Origin: UBA6918 sp040754425
Lineage (GTDB): Bacteria > Pseudomonadota > Gammaproteobacteria > Burkholderiales > Thiobacillaceae
Reading direction: 5' to 3'
Assembly: GCA_040754425.1 (NCBI GenBank)
Contig: JBFMCR010000044.1
Span: forward strand, 1 to 64,000
Length of the DNA stretch: 64,000 nucleotides
A program made the position numbers and the translations under genes. Positions 9,025 to 16,620 of the stretch are shown here, piece by piece. The notes under the pieces were generated by a model that worked only from the letters and a program-made list of their open reading frames with translations, searched no databases and was not told the origin of the DNA. Within the stretch, counting starts at the first letter, position 1. Each line of letters begins with the position of its first letter.

Positions 9025-10186
9025 GGTGTCCCTCCTTCAATCGATCAGAAGTATCAATAACCGGTATCCATCAATCCATCAGCATTGGGGTGATAGCGCG
9101 GGTCGGGAAGAATCCGACCGTATCGCTCAGCCTGTTCACAACGATATTCCAACCGTTTCCATACCTCTGGCGTCATATTTCCGCGTGGATGGGGGTTGGC
9201 ATGGGCATTCCGCTGATGAATGCACCAATTCATCACCTTCACCAGCGCCGCCTTTTGCAAAGCGATGTCATGAAAGGCGCGGGGGATGCGAAAGAGTCCC
9301 CGGGATTCCGGATCGGGGCCGGGGTCGAAGGCGAGTCCTTCGTACTTTCGGTCGTAGCTGCCTTTAACCACGACACCTATGTCAGGCTGGTTTTCACGAT
9401 TTCTGGACCGGTATGGATGAATGCCTTTCAATGACAGCCAATCGCTACCTTGCGGATGCGAGGGTGCGGCGATAGCGCAATCCCCGGTAAGGCTGTCCCC
9501 AATCAACCGAATAAACGAAAAACCCGTTACTAGCGGTTGACGATAATCGCTGCCGGGATAGCCGCGCACGCGGCCATCGGGTGGCAACGCGAAGATGGCC
9601 GGGTATCGAAATAGATAGAACTCCGCTGCCTTGGACTGTCGTATTGCCTCGTTGTCTTTATCAGACGCCGCGATGAGCCTCCCATAACTCGGCGTCATTC
9701 TTAGATTCCTCAGTTTCTCAGGAATGGCAACCATCCTGGTTTCCTGGAGCGTCAAATCGATGTTCGCATCGAAATACACATCGATTTCACAGGTATATTG
9801 CCTTGGGTAATCATCTTGGGTCCCAGCCCATTGGTTGATCTTGTAGATGCGCAACACCAGCGCATGCAGCTTGCCCTTGAGTTCGGGATCGGCCTCCTCA
9901 ACCGAGAAACGTTTGCCGTCGGTGGTGCCGGCAAAGCGCCGAGCAAAGCTTTCGCTGTAGACCCAGTGCTCCCAGTAAGGCTTGTCGCCCAGCACGGGAT
10001 CGGGATGCTCCACGGATACCTGTTTGGGCCAGGCGGTGACATATTCCGGCGCCGCCACCGCCCAGCCCGTGACGAGCCAGCTGAGTAGAAAAATCCAGAC
10101 CATGGGCACGCCGCTAGACCAATGCCTGCTCACGCCGCCATCCTCCATAGCCCATCGTTCTCCGTCCTCCCGCCGGCGCCGACTTT
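7079..10186. repeat. 3.1-kb duplicated segment, copy 2
   Basis: This partner of 3919-7026 is in the same orientation. The right border of both copies is the string gacttt (7021-7026 and 10181-10186). The left border is gg before gtcgatgtcg. No IS element or transposase lies at either border. Confidence 0.95.
9054..10133 (-). CDS. Exported protein of unknown function, copy 2
   Basis: This is a base-for-base duplicate of the gene at 5894-6973, with the same signal peptide (core WIFLLSWLVTGWAVA), the same four mature cysteines and the same candidate starts (GTG 10133 with GGAGG 8 nt upstream; ATG 10148; ATG 10103). Unlike copy 1, it sits behind the lipoprotein gene, whose stop is about 60 nt upstream. 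That is probably the ancestral order: lipoprotein, exported protein, RTX lipase. Its stop is 29 nt before the ATG of the truncated RTX lipase. Function unknown. Confidence 0.75.
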   Translation of the reverse strand: MSRHWSSGVPMVWIFLLSWLVTGWAVAAPEYVTAWPKQVSVEHPDPVLGDKPYWEHWVYSESFARRFAGTTDGKRFSVEEADPELKGKLHALVLRIYKINQWAGTQDDYPRQYTCEIDVYFDANIDLTLQETRMVAIPEKLRNLRMTPSYGRLIAASDKDNEAIRQSKAAEFYLFRYPAIFALPPDGRVRGYPGSDYRQPLVTGFSFIRLIGDSLTGDCAIAAPSHPQGSDWLSLKGIHPYRSRNRENQPDIGVVVKGSYDRKYEGLAFDPGPDPESRGLFRIPRAFHDIALQKAALVKVMNWCIHQRNAHANPHPRGNMTPEVWKRLEYRCEQAERYGRILPDPRYHPNADGLMDTGY

Positions 10187-10194
10187 CATGTTCC

Positions 10195-11103
10195 CTACCA
10201 GGGGTTTGTCTCGTTGCTCATGTCGCAAATCGGTAGCGCACATCGTGGGTTCATCTCTTCGGCATCAACCGGCTGATAACTTTTCATCAGATCGTAGGGC
10301 GCGGGCTGCTGCCCCTCTTTCTGCCACTCGGGGTAGCGATCCAAGCGAATGGCCTCGATCTCGGTCTGGCGTGCAGCAAATTCCTTCCGTGCTTCTTCCG
10401 TTGGTGTGAGGATGCGTTTTGGCCAAGCCAGCTTGAAGCAGAACAACCAGAAGTCCCGGGCATGCGCGTCGATTCCCCTCTCCTTCATGTAGGCATTGAT
10501 GCTGCCGACTTGCGATTTCACGCCATCAAGAGAGTCTCGGGCCGATTCTCTGAGCCCTTCACAGAATTTGCGGTTGGTGTCGCCGATGATGATCTCGCCA
10601 AAATGGGGTTTGAACAGCGCCCCCTGGCGCGTCACGGCAATATGCCTGACCTCGCCTGGACGTGTGTCGATCTCGATGAAATCGACCTTGCGCAGCGTGC
10701 CACCTCCGGCAAGTGCAATGGAATTGGTGGGCGGCGCCTCAACCAGCATGAAGGTGTGACGACCTGGCACAACGTCATATTCAATCCAGTCCGACAGACT
10801 GCGGCTCAAGGCCGTGACGCCGCTCAATTTTAGGTTGCCGAGATAGCGAACATCATTGCTGACATCGTAGAGAGAAACGCCCAAGGGGTTGTTGACCTGT
10901 CCGCCACCCAGCAGCACCATGAAATGAAGCAGCCTGGCCCCAGGCTCGTCCTTGGGGATGGGAAATTCCGTAAAACGGATACGGGCCTTTTCAGCCGTAA
11001 CGTCGCTGAATGTGGTGCTGACTGGTTGAGTGAGCGGGATGGTCTGACATCCCGCCAAAGCCAGCATGAGCGGAAGCATGAGAAGTTTGAGATTGATCCG
11101 CAT
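10195..11103 (-). CDS. Lipoprotein of unknown function in the RTX cluster
   Basis: The 302-residue product begins MRINLKLLMLPLMLALAGC, a classic lipoprotein signal with lipobox LAGC and acceptor Cys19. Residues 30-190 look beta-rich, with RYLGNLKLSG and YDVVPGRHTFML; this recalls small lipoprotein domains of the DUF2846 kind, but only loosely. I chose ATG 11103 because it starts exactly at the signal peptide; the frame is open further upstream without coding sense. The gene lies 41 nt after the GNAT gene and about 60 nt before the exported-protein gene, so it is likely in the same operon. An envelope role linked to lipase export or self-protection is inference. Confidence 0.75.
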   Translation of the reverse strand: MRINLKLLMLPLMLALAGCQTIPLTQPVSTTFSDVTAEKARIRFTEFPIPKDEPGARLLHFMVLLGGGQVNNPLGVSLYDVSNDVRYLGNLKLSGVTALSRSLSDWIEYDVVPGRHTFMLVEAPPTNSIALAGGGTLRKVDFIEIDTRPGEVRHIAVTRQGALFKPHFGEIIIGDTNRKFCEGLRESARDSLDGVKSQVGSINAYMKERGIDAHARDFWLFCFKLAWPKRILTPTEEARKEFAARQTEIEAIRLDRYPEWQKEGQQPAPYDLMKSYQPVDAEEMNPRCALPICDMSNETNPW

Positions 11104-11144
11104 GGCTATTCCGTATCTATGTCGTTTACAAAGGGTTGATCTGA

Positions 11145-11642
11145 TCATTTCGAACGCTGCCTTGACGGGAACGTACCCAACAGAAGAGCATAATTCCCCC
11201 CCGTCTGCCGAAACCCCAGTTTCTTCAGGAACCGATCCATCTTCTCCAGCTCGACCCCGCTGTTGATCCCGACCGAGAGTTCGAACACGCCCCGGTTCTC
11301 CGCCCACTTGCGGAAAGCGACGAGCAGTTTCAATCCCGCGCCGCTCATGCGCTTTTCCGGCAGCACGTCGTAATGGACGATGCTGGCAACCAAGAGGTCC
11401 GAGAAGAAATGCCGCTCCACGCAGCCGATGAGCGCGCCGAAGATGTGACCTCCGCCGTCTTCCGCCACGAAGAAGCAGTGGGTCTTGTGGGCGTTCTGGC
11501 CGGTCTCGATCACCGCGTGCAGGTTCTGCACCACACGCTCGGCGTTGTAGTCATAGGCCGCGAAGCGGGTGGCCGCATGCATGCGCCGGCCCATTTCCAC
11601 GAGCGCCGGCACGTCGTCCGGGGTGGCGAAGCGGATTTTCAT
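11145..11642 (-). CDS. GNAT-family N-acetyltransferase
   Basis: The 165-residue protein has GNAT features: N-terminal IRFATPDDVPALVEMGRRM, a central strand block (FFVAEDGGGHIFGALIG), HYDVLPEKRMSGAGLKLL in the acetyl-CoA-loop position, and a C-terminal FLKKLGFRQTGGNYALLL. Its ATG overlaps the transporter stop as ATGA, so the two are translationally coupled. Substrate unknown. Acyltransferases that activate RTX toxins (HlyC) also have a GNAT-like fold, but this sequence does not look like HlyC, so a role in modifying the lipase is only a guess. Confidence 0.8.
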   Translation of the reverse strand: MKIRFATPDDVPALVEMGRRMHAATRFAAYDYNAERVVQNLHAVIETGQNAHKTHCFFVAEDGGGHIFGALIGCVERHFFSDLLVASIVHYDVLPEKRMSGAGLKLLVAFRKWAENRGVFELSVGINSGVELEKMDRFLKKLGFRQTGGNYALLLGTFPSRQRSK

Positions 11643-13903
11643 CGGTCATCCTCCCGCGCTTCGGTGGCGCCGTGCGCGGCTCTGAGGGGCGTCTCGTCCG
11701 AGATGACGGAGACCCGTTCGCCGCCGATTCGCACCACCTCGTCCACATGCAGGTTTTTGGGCAGGGCGTGGGTGATGAAGAGCATGGTGACCTTGCCTCG
11801 AAGTTGGTTGACGGTGGCGGCGAAGTGCTCGGCCGTAGTCGGATCAAGCGCGCTGGTGGCCTCGTCGAAGATGAGGATCTTCGGACGTTTGAGTAGCGCC
11901 CGGGCGATGGCCAGGCGTTGGCGCTGGCCGCCGGAAAGGCCGCTGCCCCGCTCGCCGATCTCGGTCTGATAGCCGTTGGGCAGTTTTTCGATCACTTCGT
12001 GAACCTCCGCCAGCTTGCAGGCGTGGACGATCTGCTGGAAGGTGGCGTGGGGGTTGGCGGCCAGGAGGTTGTCGTAGATGGTGCCGGAGAAAAGCACGGT
12101 CTCCTGGGGCACGACGCCGAAGTAGTGGCGCAGTTCGTTGGCAGTGAGGTTCTGGATGTCGGTGCCGTCGAGCTTGATACGTCCGTCCGAGGGCTGGTAG
12201 AAGCCTTGCAGGAGCTTCGCCAGTGTGCTCTTGCCCGAGCCGGACGGCCCCATGATGGCTACCGTGCTGCCCGGCGGCACGGTGAGGCTGAAGTCCCGGT
12301 AGAGCCAGGGATGCTTTTCGCTGTGCCGGAAGGCGAGCCCCTCGATCTCGATCAGCCCTTTGCCCTCGTTCATGCGGCTCGGGATGACCGCGTAGGGCTC
12401 GGTCGGGGCGTTCATCACGTCGCCCAGCCGCTTGACTGAGAGGCTCGCCTGCTGGAACTGCTGCCACAGGCCTACGAGCCGCATCATCGGCTGGGAAAGG
12501 CGGCCCGCGAACATCTGGAAGGCGACCAGCATGCCGATGGTGAATTCGGTGGTGGTCATCACCGTCCAGGCGCCGATCACCAGGATGAGCAGGCTCATGA
12601 GCTGCTCCAGCGTCGTGGCGGCGGTGTTGTAGGTGTTGGCCAACTGGCGGGTCTTGAAGGTGGCGGAGAGGTAGTCGGCCAGATAGTCGGCGAAGCGGTG
12701 CTTGATCTGAGGCTCCATCTGCAGGCTCTTGACCGTCTCCACCCCGGCGATGTACTCGGTGAGGAATGCCTGGTTGCGCGCCCCGAGCAGGAACTGGCGA
12801 TTGAGTTGGGCCTGGAACAGCGGCGCCACGATCAGGCTGATGGCGGTGATCACGGCCAGGATCGCCAACGCGATCAGTGTCAGCTTGACGCTGTACCAGA
12901 ACATGATGCCAACGAAGATGAACAGAAAAGGCAGGTCGAGCACCAAGGTGACGGCGGCGCTGGCGACAAACTCGCGGATGGTCTCGACGCCGTGCAGGCG
13001 GGCGGCGATGACGCCGGTGGGGCGCTGCTCGAAGTAGCGCGGCGGCAGCTTGAAGAGATGGTCGAACACGGCCGCCGCGAGCACCGCGTCCACACGATTG
13101 CCGGTGTGCAGCACCAAGAACTGCCGCACCCAGGTGAGGACGGCGGAGAAAACCATGAACACCGCCATGCCGATGGCGATGACCACGAGCGTGCTTTCGG
13201 TGCGGTGCACCACCACCTTGTCGATGATGGTCTGGGTAAAGAGCGGCGTGCCCAAGGCCAACAACTGGATGACCAGCGAGGCGAGCAGCACCTCGCGCCA
13301 GACCTTCCTGTGCTTGAGCAGCTCGGGCACGAACCAGCGGAAGCCGAAGCGCTTCTGTTCCTCTCCGGCGTCGGGATCGGCGACGGCGGGCCGCTCCCTG
13401 GCCAGCAGAAACACCGCTCCGAGATGGCGCTCAGCGAAGTCTTCATGCGGGAGTTCCCGGGGCGTGTTCGTCCCAGCCTCGAAGCAGACGACACGGGCTG
13501 GCGTAACGTCGGTGATCAGCGCCGGCTCGGCCCGGGGTGCAATTGGGGTGGTAGCATTTTCGGGGCTCTCCGGTGTGTGCTCGGGAGCGTCGTCCTGCCC
13601 GGCTGGAACTTCCTGCGGCAACAGAAGCGCGAGACAAGGCACGGGCACATCGCCCAGGGCCGGCGCCGGCGCGCGCGACAGTTTGATTCGGAAACCCAGC
13701 GCCCGGGCGGCGTGGGTGAGGGTGTCCGTGGTGTGGGGCGGCGGGAACTGCTTGAGCAGGAGTTCGGCGTCGAACGGGACCCGGTTGAGCGCGCACAGAC
13801 TCCCCAGCGCCCAGATCAGGTGTGCCGGTTCAAGCGCCCAACGGGTATTTTTACTACGTCCCCACCCCTCGCGCGAGGCCGGCTTCCATGCACGCCTCAA
13901 CAT
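11639..13903 (-). CDS. Type I secretion ABC transporter (HlyB/LapB type)
   Basis: The 754-residue protein exports large unfolded RTX substrates with a membrane-fusion protein and TolC. The N-terminal 130 residues are a C39-peptidase-like domain without the DCG catalytic motif, as in transporters of RTX proteins. A transmembrane domain (about 200-480) follows, then an ATPase domain with Walker A GPSGSGKST near 551, signature LSGGQRQRLAIARALL near 655 and Walker B ILIFDEATSALD near 680. ATG 13903 has no clear SD and the first 25 residues look unconserved, so the true start may be slightly downstream. A promoter lies about 125 nt upstream. No HlyD or TolC gene is seen in the window; they may lie beyond the left edge. 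Confidence 0.9.
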   Translation of the reverse strand: MLRRAWKPASREGWGRSKNTRWALEPAHLIWALGSLCALNRVPFDAELLLKQFPPPHTTDTLTHAARALGFRIKLSRAPAPALGDVPVPCLALLLPQEVPAGQDDAPEHTPESPENATTPIAPRAEPALITDVTPARVVCFEAGTNTPRELPHEDFAERHLGAVFLLARERPAVADPDAGEEQKRFGFRWFVPELLKHRKVWREVLLASLVIQLLALGTPLFTQTIIDKVVVHRTESTLVVIAIGMAVFMVFSAVLTWVRQFLVLHTGNRVDAVLAAAVFDHLFKLPPRYFEQRPTGVIAARLHGVETIREFVASAAVTLVLDLPFLFIFVGIMFWYSVKLTLIALAILAVITAISLIVAPLFQAQLNRQFLLGARNQAFLTEYIAGVETVKSLQMEPQIKHRFADYLADYLSATFKTRQLANTYNTAATTLEQLMSLLILVIGAWTVMTTTEFTIGMLVAFQMFAGRLSQPMMRLVGLWQQFQQASLSVKRLGDVMNAPTEPYAVIPSRMNEGKGLIEIEGLAFRHSEKHPWLYRDFSLTVPPGSTVAIMGPSGSGKSTLAKLLQGFYQPSDGRIKLDGTDIQNLTANELRHYFGVVPQETVLFSGTIYDNLLAANPHATFQQIVHACKLAEVHEVIEKLPNGYQTEIGERGSGLSGGQRQRLAIARALLKRPKILIFDEATSALDPTTAEHFAATVNQLRGKVTMLFITHALPKNLHVDEVVRIGGERVSVISDETPLRAAHGATEAREDDR

Positions 13904-14402
13904 GATTCAGTCGAGTACCCCAGGCGCAGGATACGGGCCAAGCCACCTGCCAGACGACTTCCTGCCCGGCGCAGCCTTTCTCCCCTGACACTTAGCAGAG
14001 CTATATCCTTGTTGGTTCTTCTCTCAGCGATACGGATTACATAAAATTTCAATCCTCTCGTCAATAAGGAAACGAGCTTCAACAGGGGAGCGCGGGTGCT
14101 CGCGCAAGCACGCAACAGCGCTTATGCGTTGAGAGAACGGGTTGGATTCCGGTCGCCTCGGCACCTTTCCACGCATTTACCCGAATCCTTCCGCACCGAC
14201 ACGCAAGAACCCGCATTCGTCCTCACGGCTTGGCAGCAATCCATTGATTCTCATGAAAAGCAGATCACTGGATCGGCGGGAGTCTGGCAGGGAATTTGAC
14301 GAGTCAACAGTCGGGCGTTCAGGCTGGCGCTGTCCGGTCATCTATTCCGAAACGCCTGTACATGCTGGTAATCGCCGACAAAACGCAACACAGCAACAGG
14401 CG
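13904..14402. other. Intergenic region holding the cluster promoter
   Basis: These 499 bp contain no convincing gene on either strand. Base composition turns AT-richer at 14000-14070, where the minus-strand promoter sits. I see no terminator hairpin or repeat in the remainder. Confidence 0.5.
14036..14064 (-). promoter_or_regulatory. Sigma70-like promoter for the secretion/RTX cluster
   Basis: On the minus strand TTGACG (14064-14059) is followed after exactly 17 bp by TGTAAT (14041-14036). Each matches five of six consensus bases. The spacer is AT-rich. Transcription would start near 14029 and read into the ABC transporter after a leader of about 125 nt. Confidence 0.6.
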
Positions 14403-14615
14403 TCACTCTGCGCCCACCCGCGCGCCGCGGCACTTGGTCGAGGTCGCCAGACACGACGCCTCGTAGGCTTCGATGCCGATCTGGCGGTAGAGGACCTGGC
14501 CGCAGAGCTTCAGGAACTTGGGGCCGATCCCCTCGCTGCGCCAGCGCTCCAGGGTAGCCTCGCTAATGTTCCAGCGAGCGGCCAATTGCTTCTGGTTGAG
14601 GTGAACGACGTCCAT
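14403..14615 (-). CDS. Small helix-turn-helix (excisionase-like) protein
   Basis: The 70-residue protein starts MDVVHLNQKQLAARWNIS and continues with ATLERWRSEGIGPKFLK and a VLYRQIGIEAYEASC wing. This is the HTH_17/MerR-like fold of small excisionase or AlpA-type regulators found on mobile elements. ATG 14615 is preceded by GGAG at 6-7 nt spacing. Its 5' side abuts the damaged antitoxin gene on the other strand, and nothing coherent follows it. Probably a mobile-element regulator or its remnant. Confidence 0.7.
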   Translation of the reverse strand: MDVVHLNQKQLAARWNISEATLERWRSEGIGPKFLKLCGQVLYRQIGIEAYEASCLATSTKCRGARVGAE

Positions 14616-14659
14616 CTTGGTCTCCTTCCGCATGAGTTGGCAGGCGTCCATGAAGGCGC

Positions 14660-15083
14660 TGTTCGGCCCGGGAGCCAAGTCGCCGGCCGAGCCCTGTCCG
14701 CGTACTTGCAGATGCGTGCCGAGACACAGCAGATCGAGATCTTCGACGACAAGGGCGCGTCCCACCCGGTCCGCGTCCCGGTGTCGGCGCTGCGGCTGCT
14801 CGTGGACGTCCTGACCGAAATCGGTGAGGGCAACGCGGTCAGCATCATTCCGATCCATGCCGAACTGACGACGCAGGAGGCGGCGGACGTGCTCAATGTC
14901 TCGCGACCGTTCCTGGTGCAGTTGCTGGAGCGTGGCGAGATCCCGTTCCACAAGATCGGCACCCACCGCCGGGTCCGCTACGAGGACGTGGTCGCCTACA
15001 AGGAGCGCATCGTCGCCGAGCGCCACAAGGCCCTCAATGCCCTGGCCGAGCAGGTCCAGGAACTCAAGATGGGGTATGAATGA
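14660..15083 (+). pseudogene. Antitoxin of a HTH/PIN-type toxin-antitoxin pair, 5'-truncated
   Basis: From about 14690 the frame reads RALSAYLQMRAETQQIEIFDD and PVSALRLLVDVLTEIGEG, followed by an excisionase-type HTH (TTQEAADVLNVSRPFLVQLL, HKIGTHRRVRYEDVVAYK) and ends MGYE. Proteins of this type precede PIN-domain toxins and, as I recall the family, begin some 30 residues before AAYLQ. Here that start is lost: no ATG with an SD precedes the conserved part, and the upstream DNA is antisense to the neighbouring HTH gene. ATG 14712 could still give a 123-residue protein with the DNA-binding domain intact. Confidence 0.65.
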
Positions 15084-15154
15084 CTGCCCTGACGGACACG
15101 GGTTCGATTCCCGATTCCGGAATTGAACCGGACCAAAGAAGCATACGAATTTGA
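15080..15154 (+). pseudogene. Remnant of the cognate PIN-toxin gene
   Basis: ATG 15080 overlaps the antitoxin stop as ATGA, the usual arrangement in this toxin-antitoxin family. After about six codons the sequence changes into a T-arm-like string, and the frame stops after 24 residues. No PIN-domain residues follow, so the toxin is lost. The assignment rests on gene position and the overlap only. Confidence 0.4.
15094..15113 (+). other. tRNA/tmRNA T-arm-like sequence, candidate attachment-site remnant
   Basis: GGACACGGGTTCGATTCCCG has the CGGG/CCCG stem and TTCGATT loop of a T-arm, and resembles the 3' part of tmRNA or tRNA-Gly genes. No matching acceptor stem, anticodon arm or CCA surrounds it. 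It lies exactly where the toxin gene breaks off. Such 3' fragments are what integrases leave behind as att sites. Confidence 0.4.
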
Positions 15155-15393
15155 ACGGCCATCTCGGTGACCGATCCACGGGGAGAACCGCTTGACCGTC
15201 CGCTGGCTCTGGCCTGTCAACCCCTCGCTTTTCGCAGCAGCCCGCAGCACTCATCAACCTGCCGGGACGCCGGTAACATGTCTTTTCAACGCAGTTTGGC
15301 GCAGGCTGCCGCCCCGCCACCATCGAACTCAAACGCCACCGCAGGGGTGGCGTTACAGTTTGTGCATCCCCGCTTTCATAAGACAATCGCCTG
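15155..15393. other. Intergenic region with one hairpin
   Basis: No gene is apparent. A 9-bp perfect inverted repeat, AACGCCACC/GGTGGCGTT with a 5-nt loop, lies at 15332-15354. It is not followed by a T-run, so it is either a weak terminator or a structure in the leader of the next gene. Confidence 0.45.
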
Positions 15394-16596
15394 ATGCAAT
15401 TCGACGTCATCATCATCGGGGCAGGCGCGGCGGGCATGATGTGCGCCGCGCAGGCCGGCCGGCGCGGGCGCAGCGTGCTGCTCATCGACCACGCGCAAAA
15501 AATCGGCGAGCGCATCCGCATTTCCGGCGGCGGGCGCTGCAACTTCACCAACCGCACGGCCGGCCCGGAAAATTTCCTCTCGCAAAATCCGCATTTCTGC
15601 CGCTCGGCGCTGGCGCAATTTGGATCTGCCGACTTCATCAGGCTGGTGGAGCGCCACGGCATCCGCTACCACGAGAAAACCCTGGGCCAGTTGTTCTGCG
15701 ACGACAGCGCGCAGGACATCATCGCCATGCTGAAAAACGAATGCGATGAGGGCGGCGTGAAATGGGCGCAGCCCTGCACGGTGGAAAAAATCTCGCGGCA
15801 TGAGGGCAAAGCGCGCTTCGAACTCATCACCAGCCAGGGCAAGTTTCGCTGCGCTTCGCTGGTCGTCGCCACCGGCGGACTGGCTGCGCCGGCGCTGGGT
15901 GCGACGCCCTTCGGCTACCGGGTGGCCGAGCAATTCAGCATTCCGGTGGTGCTGCCCAAGCCTGCGCTGGTGCCGCTGGCGCTGGCGCCGGAAACCCTGG
16001 CCGCGCTCAAACCCCTGGCGGGGCTGTCCTTCGAGACGATCGCAACTTGCGGCAGACATTCGCCCGCCTTCCGCGAGCAGGCGCTGATCACCCATCGCGG
16101 CCTCTCCGGCCCGGCCATTTTGCAGATTTCCAGCTACTGGCAGATGCAGGAATATCGGCCCGGCAAGAAGCAGCCCATCGCGCTCAACCTGCTGCCAGAC
16201 AACGATGCCGAGTCCTGGCTTGAAACTCATCGCAAGCGGAACATCACGTTGTCCAGTTTATTGTCAGACACCCTGCCCCGCCGCTTCGCGCAGGAGTGGT
16301 GTGCCATGCAGGACATTGCCCGGCCGCTCGCCGAACTCTCCGCAAAAAAGCTGGAACAGGTGGCGCAATTGTTGAACGAATGGCCGCTCATGCCCTCCGG
16401 CACACTGGGCTACGGCAAGGCCGAAGTCACCCTGGGCGGCGTGGACACCCGTGCGCTCTCATCCAGGACCATGGAAGCGGCTGCCGTCTCTGGCCTGTTC
16501 TTCATCGGCGAAGTGGTGGACGTCACCGGCTGGCTGGGCGGCTACAACTTCCAGTGGGCATGGTCATCAGGCTGGGTGGCCGGCCGGCATGTCTAG
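15394..16596 (+). CDS. HI0933/YhiN-family FAD flavoprotein (aminoacetone oxidase-like)
   Basis: The 400-residue protein starts with a Rossmann FAD-binding fingerprint (VIIIGAGAAGMM, residues 5-16), then the family motif RISGGGRCNFTN, LVVATGG, and a C-terminal block EVVDVTGWLGGYNFQWAWSSG that closes the flavin site. Length and motif order match the TIGR00275/BaiN family of NAD(P)/FAD-dependent oxidoreductases. The physiological substrate of proteobacterial members is not settled. ATG 15394 begins directly at the fold. It stands alone, on the opposite strand from the accessory cluster. Confidence 0.92.
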   Translation: MQFDVIIIGAGAAGMMCAAQAGRRGRSVLLIDHAQKIGERIRISGGGRCNFTNRTAGPENFLSQNPHFCRSALAQFGSADFIRLVERHGIRYHEKTLGQLFCDDSAQDIIAMLKNECDEGGVKWAQPCTVEKISRHEGKARFELITSQGKFRCASLVVATGGLAAPALGATPFGYRVAEQFSIPVVLPKPALVPLALAPETLAALKPLAGLSFETIATCGRHSPAFREQALITHRGLSGPAILQISSYWQMQEYRPGKKQPIALNLLPDNDAESWLETHRKRNITLSSLLSDTLPRRFAQEWCAMQDIARPLAELSAKKLEQVAQLLNEWPLMPSGTLGYGKAEVTLGGVDTRALSSRTMEAAAVSGLFFIGEVVDVTGWLGGYNFQWAWSSGWVAGRHV

Positions 16597-16620
16597 CCTT
16601 TTTCGGGTAAATTGCCAGCC

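Noticed and set aside
11639..13903. Bacteriocin-processing C39 peptidase activity of the transporter
   Set aside because: The N domain lacks the catalytic cysteine motif; it is the inactive form seen in RTX exporters.
14142..15083. A 313-codon plus-strand frame
   Set aside because: Only its last 125-130 codons are protein-like (the antitoxin). The first part is antisense to the HTH gene and noncoding leader.
15094..15154. A complete tRNA or tmRNA gene at the T-arm-like sequence
   Set aside because: No acceptor-stem pairing, anticodon arm or CCA around the T-arm motif; kept only as an att-like remnant.
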